This document shows, piece after piece, positions 15,878 through 19,892 of a stretch of DNA of 19,892 nt. The notes under the pieces are model-generated. The model saw nothing but the letters and a program-made list of their open reading frames with translations. It was not told the DNA's origin and searched no databases. Positions within the stretch are counted from its first letter, which is position 1, and each line of letters opens with the position of its first letter. The position numbers and the translations under genes are program-made. The stretch comes from an uncultured Veillonella sp. Its GTDB lineage: Bacteria; Bacillota; Negativicutes; Veillonellales; Veillonellaceae. The DNA lies in contig CAKPSA010000015.1 in NCBI GenBank assembly GCA_934183145.1, positions 1 to 19,892 of the forward strand. Reading direction: 5' to 3'.

Positions 15878-16075
15878 ATGTTAGGTAAAGTAAAATGGTT
15901 CAGCGCAGAAAAAGGTTATGGTTTTATTGAACGTGAAGACGGTAGCGATGTATTCGTACATTACTCTGCGATCCAAGACGAAGGTTTCAAATCTTTGACA
16001 GAAGGTCAAAATGTAGAGTTTGATATCGTTGATGGTAACCGTGGCCCTCAAGCTGCTAACGTTGTAAAAGCGTAA
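15878..16075 (+). CDS. Cold-shock domain protein
   Basis: This 65-aa single-domain OB-fold protein binds single-stranded RNA and DNA and acts as an RNA chaperone. RNP1 (KGYGFI) and RNP2 (VFVHYS) are both present, and [14 protein letters not shown] is the classic start. AGGAGG (15864-15869) is 8 nt before the ATG. It is a monocistronic gene with its own promoter and terminator. The exact csp letter cannot be assigned. Confidence 0.97.
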   Translation: MLGKVKWFSAEKGYGFIEREDGSDVFVHYSAIQDEGFKSLTEGQNVEFDIVDGNRGPQAANVVKA

Positions 16076-16111
16076 TCACATACCAAAAAATACATAAAAG
16101 CAACATATAAC

Positions 16112-16145
16112 AAAACTCCGGTATCGCATGATATCGGAGTTTTTT
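16112..16145 (+). terminator. Terminator after the cold-shock gene
   Basis: ACTCCGGTATC (16115-16125) pairs with GATATCGGAGT (16130-16140), one G-T pair, GCAT loop, flanked by AAA/TTT and followed by TTTTT. Confidence 0.93.
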
Positions 16146-16206
16146 GATTGTTACAGTGAATAATATTTATATTTCTGCAAAAAATATAAAAATTTTTCTG
16201 AAAAAA

Positions 16207-16234
16207 AGAGGAGTTTTATAGGTCGATGTAGAAA
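16207..16234 (+). promoter_or_regulatory. Candidate alternative-sigma (sigma-H-like) promoter for hpf
   Basis: No good sigma-A pair was seen upstream of hpf. AGAGGAGTT (16207-16215), 12 bp, then GTAGAAA (16228-16234) resembles the sigma-H pattern RnAGGAwWW-N11-12-RnnGAAT with two mismatches. B. subtilis hpf (yvyD) is known to use sigma-B and sigma-H. The start would fall just before the hairpin at 16247. Speculative. Confidence 0.25.
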
Positions 16235-16246
16235 TACTAAATATAA

Positions 16247-16288
16247 CACGAGAGATAAGTAAAAAATACTACACACTCGTATCTCGTG
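16247..16288 (+). promoter_or_regulatory. Hairpin in the hpf leader
   Basis: CACGAG...ATA (16247-16257, with a 2-nt bulge) pairs with TATCTCGTG (16280-16288) around a 22-nt loop. The sequence after it (GATGATTTTTAG) has a short, offset T-run, so attenuation is possible but not clear. It ends 12 nt before the hpf ribosome binding site. Confidence 0.45.
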
Positions 16289-16315
16289 GATGATTTTTAG
16301 AAAGGGTGTTGACTT

Positions 16316-16843
16316 ATGAAAGTAGCAATCAGAGGTAAAAACATTGAAGTGACAGATGCTCTAAGAGCATACATCGAAAAAAGATTGAGCAAATTAACTC
16401 GTTACTTCGATGATGAGTTAGATGCACAAGCGGTTTTATCCGTTGTTAAAGATAAATCTACTGTTGAACTTACATGCTTCGTTGATAAAATTGTTCTTCG
16501 CGGTGTAGAAACAAACGATGATATGTATGCAGCTATTGATTTAGTAATAGACAAGATTGTACGTCAAATCCATAAACATAAAACTCGTTTGGCAAAACGT
16601 TTCAAAAAACAAGAGGCTTTCCATCCAGAAGCTTTGCCAGCTCCTGTAGAAGAGGAAACGATCGAAGTTGTAAAACGCAAACACTTTGCTGTACGTCCTA
16701 TGGATGTAGAAGAAGCTATCTTGCAAATGAATCTTATTGGTCATGACTTCTTTATGTTCTTCAATGCTGAAACAGAATCGATGAACGTAGTGTATCGCAG
16801 ACATGATGGATTCTATGGTTTGATTGAGCCAGAATTACAATAA
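16316..16843 (+). CDS. hpf: Long-form ribosome hibernation promoting factor (HPF/RaiA family)
   Basis: Long HPF binds the 30S subunit and dimerises ribosomes into inactive 100S particles in slow growth. The 175-aa protein has an N-terminal RaiA/S30AE domain (1-about 100; MKVAIRGKNIEVTDALRAYIEKRL, then KIVRQIHKHKTRLAKRF), a short acidic linker and a C-terminal dimerisation domain (about 118-175; VVKRKHFAVRPMDVEEAILQ, GHDFFMFFNAET, YRRHDGFYGLIEP). AAAGGGTG (16301-16308) is 7 nt before the ATG. hpf followed by secA and prfB is a conserved Firmicute order. It appears monocistronic, closed by the terminator at 16909-16944. Confidence 0.97.
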   Translation: MKVAIRGKNIEVTDALRAYIEKRLSKLTRYFDDELDAQAVLSVVKDKSTVELTCFVDKIVLRGVETNDDMYAAIDLVIDKIVRQIHKHKTRLAKRFKKQEAFHPEALPAPVEEETIEVVKRKHFAVRPMDVEEAILQMNLIGHDFFMFFNAETESMNVVYRRHDGFYGLIEPELQ

Positions 16844-16846
16844 CCT

Positions 16847-16905
16847 ATAATATCGGCTGACAATAATCCTAACTCCTTTCTACTTTTAAATCAGCCGATT
16901 ATTAT
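16847..16905 (+). other. Large-loop hairpin in the hpf 3' untranslated region
   Basis: ATCGGCTGA (16852-16860) pairs perfectly with TCAGCCGAT (16891-16899), extended by ATAAT/ATTAT across a bulge. The 30-nt loop is C/U-rich on one side (AACTCCTTTCTAC), an anti-Shine-Dalgarno-like sequence. There is no T-tract; the true terminator is the next hairpin. Confidence 0.6.
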
Positions 16906-16908
16906 ACC

Positions 16909-16944
16909 AAGGTGGATGACCATTTTGAGTCATCCACCTTTTTT
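16909..16944 (+). terminator. Terminator of hpf
   Basis: AAGGTGGATGAC (16909-16920) pairs perfectly with GTCATCCACCTT (16929-16940) around an 8-nt loop and runs into TTTTTT (16939-16944). Confidence 0.95.
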
Positions 16945-16967
16945 ATAAAATGCTATAAATAATCGTG

Positions 16968-17002
16968 AAATGCCTTGAATTCTTTGACTATTCAAGGCAT
17001 TT
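16968..17002. repeat. Perfect 13-bp inverted repeat overlapping the secA promoter
   Basis: AAATGCCTTGAAT (16968-16980) is exactly mirrored by ATTCAAGGCATTT (16990-17002) with a 9-bp centre TCTTTGACT. The centre contains the secA -35. Because transcription should begin near 17019, the repeat is outside the secA mRNA and is better explained as a DNA site or a second terminator for readthrough. Confidence 0.75.
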
Positions 17003-17012
17003 TCGTTATAAT
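16984..17012 (+). promoter_or_regulatory. Sigma-A promoter of secA
   Basis: TTGACT (16984-16989, 5 of 6) and a perfect TATAAT (17007-17012) are 17 bp apart. The -35 lies in the centre of the inverted repeat and the 3' arm fills most of the spacer. Confidence 0.85.
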
Positions 17013-17058
17013 AAATTAGATAAAATAATGTAAGATGTCCTATAGAGGAGTGATTTGT

Positions 17059-19494
17059 TTGTTAAGCTTTTTACAAAGGCTATTAGGCAATAATAACGCA
17101 AAAGAAATCAAAAAAATGCGTGCTATTGCTGATCATATTAATGAAATTGAACCGAATTATGTTAAATTAAGTGATGCTAACTTAGTAGCAAAAACAGATG
17201 AGTTTAAACGTCGTTTGCAAAAAGGGGAAACGTTAGACGACATTTTACCAGAAGCATTTGCTGTAGTTCGTGAAGCATCTAAACGCGTGTTAGGTATGCG
17301 TCATTTCGATGTGCAGTTGATAGGTGGTATCTGCCTTCATAGAGGTAATATCGCAGAAATGCGTACTGGCGAAGGTAAAACATTAGTTGCTACATTACCA
17401 GTATATCTAAATGCATTGACAGGTGAAGGTGTACATGTTGTTACAGTAAATGATTATTTGGCTACTCGCGATAGCGAACAAATGGGTCGTTTATACAACT
17501 TCTTAGGCCTTTCTACAGGTCTTATTGTAGCTAATCTCGATTTTAACCAACGTAAAGAAGCATATGCCTGCGATATTACATATGGTACAAATAATGAGTT
17601 TGGTTTTGACTATTTGCGCGATAACATGGTATCTGATGTATCTCAAATGGTACAACGTCCATTAAATTATGCAATTGTCGATGAAGTTGACTCTATTCTT
17701 ATCGATGAAGCGAGAACTCCATTAATTATTTCTGGTCCTGGTCAACGTTCCACAGATAATTACTATAAGTTAGCTAAAATTGTTCCTCATCTTGTAAAAG
17801 ATGAAGACTATACAATTGATGAAAAACAAAAGACTATTGCACCTACTGATTCTGGTATCGCAAAAGTGGAAAAAATGCTTGGTGTTGAAAACTTGTATGA
17901 TGCTGAAAACATCGAGTTAAACCATCTACTTGGCGCATCTCTACGTGCTTATGCTATGATGCATCGCGATACAGATTACGTAGTTAAAGATGGTGAAGTT
18001 GTTATCGTCGATGAATTTACAGGCCGTTTGATGTTTGGTCGTCGTTATTCTGATGGCTTACATCAAGCAATAGAAGCTAAAGAAGGTTTGAAGGTTGAAC
18101 GTGAAAGTCAAACATTGGCTTCCGTTACATTCCAAAACTATTTCCGTATGTATAAAAAGCTTGCTGGTATGACTGGTACAGCTAAGACTGAGGAAAAAGA
18201 ATTCATCGATATTTACGGTTTGGAAGTATTACCTATTCCTCCAAATAAACCATTAGCCCGTGTAGATTTGCCAGATCAAATCTTTAAAACTAAGGCAGCT
18301 AAATATCGTGCCGTAGTACGTAATGCTGTAGAACGCCATCAAACTGGTCAACCTATCTTGATTGGTACTACATCTATTACACAATCTGAAGAGCTTTCAG
18401 ATATGTTATTACGTGCAGGCGTACCACATAAAGTATTGAATGCTAAACATCATGAAAAAGAAGCAGAAATTGTTGCCGATGCTGGTCAAATGGGCATGGT
18501 AACAATTGCTACAAACATGGCTGGTCGTGGTACTGATATTACATTAGGTGAAGGTGTACCTGAATTAGGTGGCTTGGCCATCTTAGGTACTGAACGTCAT
18601 GAAAGTCGCCGTATCGATAATCAGTTGCGTGGTCGTGCTGGTCGTCAAGGTGACCCAGGTTCCTCCCAATTCTTCTTATCCTTAGAAGATGATTTAATGC
18701 GTATCTTTGGTGCCGATAATATTACAGGCATCATGGATAAACTTGGCATGGAAGAGGATGAACCTATTGAGCATTCTTTGATTACTAAATCAATTGAACG
18801 TGCTCAAAAGAAAGTAGAAGATCATAACTATAATATTCGTAAATATGTACTCGAGTATGATGATGTTATGAATCAACAACGTGAAGTATTATACGAACAA
18901 CGTCGTCGTATTTTACGTAATGAGTCCTTACGTGACACAATCAATGAAATGATTGATAAACTTGTTACTGAATCTGTAGATGCTTATGCAGATGAAAAAC
19001 TATATCCAGAAGAATGGGATTACGAAGGTCTCTACAAGCACTTGAGTCAATATTTCTTAACCGAAGATATTATGACTCCTCAAGATATGGAAGAATATAG
19101 TCGTCAAGAATTATTAGAACGCTTGCTTGAAATTGCTCATGCTGAGTATCAAGATCGTGTTGATATGCTTGGTGATGCTATGTTTGGCCAGCTTGAAAAG
19201 GCTATTATGTTGCGCGTTGTTGATAACAAATGGATGGAACATTTGGATAATATGGATATGTTGCGTGAAGGTATCGGCCTTCGTGCATATGGCCAAAAAA
19301 ATCCATTGGTGGAATATAAATTTGAAGCCTTTGATATGTTCCAAAACATGATTGCTGCTATCCAAGATGAAACAATCATGGCCTTGTACAAAATTCGTGC
19401 ACAATTGATTCAAGAAATTGAAGAACCAGTTGACCACTTAGAAGGTGCACAACCCCATCATGAAGATGTGTTGGAGCCACAAAACATAGATTAA
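17059..19494 (+). CDS. secA: Preprotein translocase ATPase SecA
   Basis: SecA drives export of unfolded preproteins through SecYEG at the membrane. Start: GAGGAG (17045-17050) is 8 nt before TTG 17059, giving [10 protein letters not shown], the usual SecA N-terminus; the ATG at 17035 lacks an SD and would lie about 16 nt from the predicted transcript start. The 811-aa protein has Walker A (RTGEGKT, about 102-108), [14 protein letters not shown] (from 208), the preprotein-binding region, [11 protein letters not shown] and [15 protein letters not shown] of the second motor domain, and the helical scaffold. The C-terminus ends in an acidic tail without the CxC zinc motif of E. coli SecA, so SecB-type docking is not expected. 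Confidence 0.97.
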   Translation: MLSFLQRLLGNNNAKEIKKMRAIADHINEIEPNYVKLSDANLVAKTDEFKRRLQKGETLDDILPEAFAVVREASKRVLGMRHFDVQLIGGICLHRGNIAEMRTGEGKTLVATLPVYLNALTGEGVHVVTVNDYLATRDSEQMGRLYNFLGLSTGLIVANLDFNQRKEAYACDITYGTNNEFGFDYLRDNMVSDVSQMVQRPLNYAIVDEVDSILIDEARTPLIISGPGQRSTDNYYKLAKIVPHLVKDEDYTIDEKQKTIAPTDSGIAKVEKMLGVENLYDAENIELNHLLGASLRAYAMMHRDTDYVVKDGEVVIVDEFTGRLMFGRRYSDGLHQAIEAKEGLKVERESQTLASVTFQNYFRMYKKLAGMTGTAKTEEKEFIDIYGLEVLPIPPNKPLARVDLPDQIFKTKAAKYRAVVRNAVERHQTGQPILIGTTSITQSEELSDMLLRAGVPHKVLNAKHHEKEAEIVADAGQMGMVTIATNMAGRGTDITLGEGVPELGGLAILGTERHESRRIDNQLRGRAGRQGDPGSSQFFLSLEDDLMRIFGADNITGIMDKLGMEEDEPIEHSLITKSIERAQKKVEDHNYNIRKYVLEYDDVMNQQREVLYEQRRRILRNESLRDTINEMIDKLVTESVDAYADEKLYPEEWDYEGLYKHLSQYFLTEDIMTPQDMEEYSRQELLERLLEIAHAEYQDRVDMLGDAMFGQLEKAIMLRVVDNKWMEHLDNMDMLREGIGLRAYGQKNPLVEYKFEAFDMFQNMIAAIQDETIMALYKIRAQLIQEIEEPVDHLEGAQPHHEDVLEPQNID

Positions 19495-19502
19495 GATTTG
19501 TG

Positions 19503-19550
19503 AATGGCACGTTGCTCAATGGGATTTCCTTCTGGGCAACGGCCATTTTT
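19503..19550 (+). terminator. Terminator between secA and prfB
   Basis: AATGGC (19503-19508) and CGTTGC (19510-19515) pair with GCAACG (19536-19541) and GCCATT (19542-19547), with one bulged A, followed by a T-run to 19550. It lies 8 nt after the secA stop. No clear promoter for prfB was found in the 65 nt that follow, so partial readthrough may feed prfB. Confidence 0.85.
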
Positions 19551-19615
19551 CTATTTTATTAAGGTGATAGTTTATCGATGTAATAAGCTAATAAGTTAAA
19601 GGTGGTGAACATAAA

Positions 19616-19892
19616 TTGTTAGAAGATTTAAAACCTATTATTTCTAATCTAGAAGAACGTATTTATGGAATGAGGGATTCACTTTAACATCGCTCAGAAA
19701 GAAGATCGAATCTTTACACTAGATGTGCAAATGAGCGACCCTACATTTTGGGATGATCCAGATAAGGCCCGTGAGATTTCTCAAGAAGCCACACAGTTAA
19801 AAAATGCTGTAGAAAGCTACAAACAACTTGTTAGTGATATTGAAGATGCTAATGTAATGCTTGAAATGGCAATAGAGGAAGATGATCGTTCT
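19616..19892 (+). CDS. prfB: Peptide chain release factor 2 (5' part), programmed +1 frameshift
   Basis: RF2 ends translation at UGA and UAA. The first frame starts at TTG 19616 (AAAGGTGGTGA, 19598-19608, as SD) and encodes 23 residues, MLEDLKPIISNLEERIYGMR then DSL, before TAA at 19685-19687. Skipping T19685 gives the frame N-I-A-Q-K-E-D-R, continuing to the window end with SDPTFWDDPDKAREIS, which matches the RF2 N-terminal domain. The coding join is therefore 19616-19684 plus 19686 onward. The GGQ catalytic domain is outside the window. The site AGG GAT TCA CTT TAA C aligns codon for codon with the classical AGG GGG TAT CTT TGA C. Confidence 0.92.
19672..19688 (+). promoter_or_regulatory. 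prfB frameshift site with TAA as the in-frame stop
   Basis: The slippery CTT-T (19682-19685) is followed by AA-C, so the zero-frame stop is TAA. A GAGGG (19672-19676) sits upstream as the internal SD-like stimulator, but it is shorter than the usual AGGGGG. In the classical site low RF2 stalls ribosomes at UGA and favours the shift; RF1 can also read UAA, so feedback here should be different. Confidence 0.85.

Noticed and set aside
17035..17058. SecA start at ATG 17035
   Set aside because: There is no ribosome binding site before it, while GAGGAG is ideally placed for TTG 17059, which gives the family-typical N-terminus.
19616..19687. prfB as a frameshifted pseudogene or sequencing error
   Set aside because: The break falls exactly at the known RF2 frameshift position with CTT-T and an upstream SD-like motif, and the second frame stays open to the window end.

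Overview
The window is an AT-rich, gene-dense bacterial segment. Almost every gene is on the + strand with Shine-Dalgarno sites and sigma-A-like promoters. The order rimP-nusA-ylxR-ylxQ-infB-rbfA-nrnA-truB-ribF, followed further on by comF ... hpf-secA-prfB, is the core arrangement of Firmicutes. Base composition, protein wording and the chorismate mutase/shikimate kinase - recD2 - comF arrangement suggest a Negativicute, most likely Veillonella or a close relative. The phylum is well supported; the genus is an inference from memory.

Region 1 (about 1-11,620) reads as one long transcription unit behind a promoter at 25-53. It encodes ribosome maturation and transcription elongation (RimP, NusA), RNA-binding modulators (YlxR/RnpM, a YlxQ-type L7Ae protein), translation initiation (IF2, RbfA), RNA turnover and modification (NrnA, TruB), flavin cofactor synthesis (RibF), an aromatic-pathway fusion protein, the DNA helicase RecD2 and a ComF-type phosphoribosyltransferase-fold protein. 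Several genes overlap as TAATG. A strong terminator-shaped hairpin lies inside comF.

Region 2 (11,620-13,130) holds a convergent HD-GYP domain gene on the - strand, a long AT-rich stretch with operator-like repeats, and a strongly predicted stand-alone structured RNA of about 230 nt (12,707-12,939). The RNA has its own promoter, closing stem and terminator. Its place between comF and hpf fits the raiA-motif RNA class.

Region 3 (13,090-15,410) is a polar amino-acid ABC importer operon: lipoprotein, permease, ATPase, with its own promoter and terminator.

Region 4 (15,410-19,892) has an AT-rich spacer, a cold-shock protein, long-form ribosome hibernation factor HPF, SecA, and the 5' part of prfB. 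secA is driven from a promoter embedded in a perfect inverted repeat. prfB keeps the RF2 programmed +1 frameshift layout, but its in-frame stop is TAA instead of the usual TGA.

Most of the window is housekeeping. The items most worth a second look are the structured RNA, the TAA frameshift site, the intragenic hairpin in comF, the aromatic-pathway fusion with a substituted shikimate-site arginine, and the palindrome around the secA promoter. No CRISPR array, tRNA, rRNA, insertion sequence or phage gene was seen.
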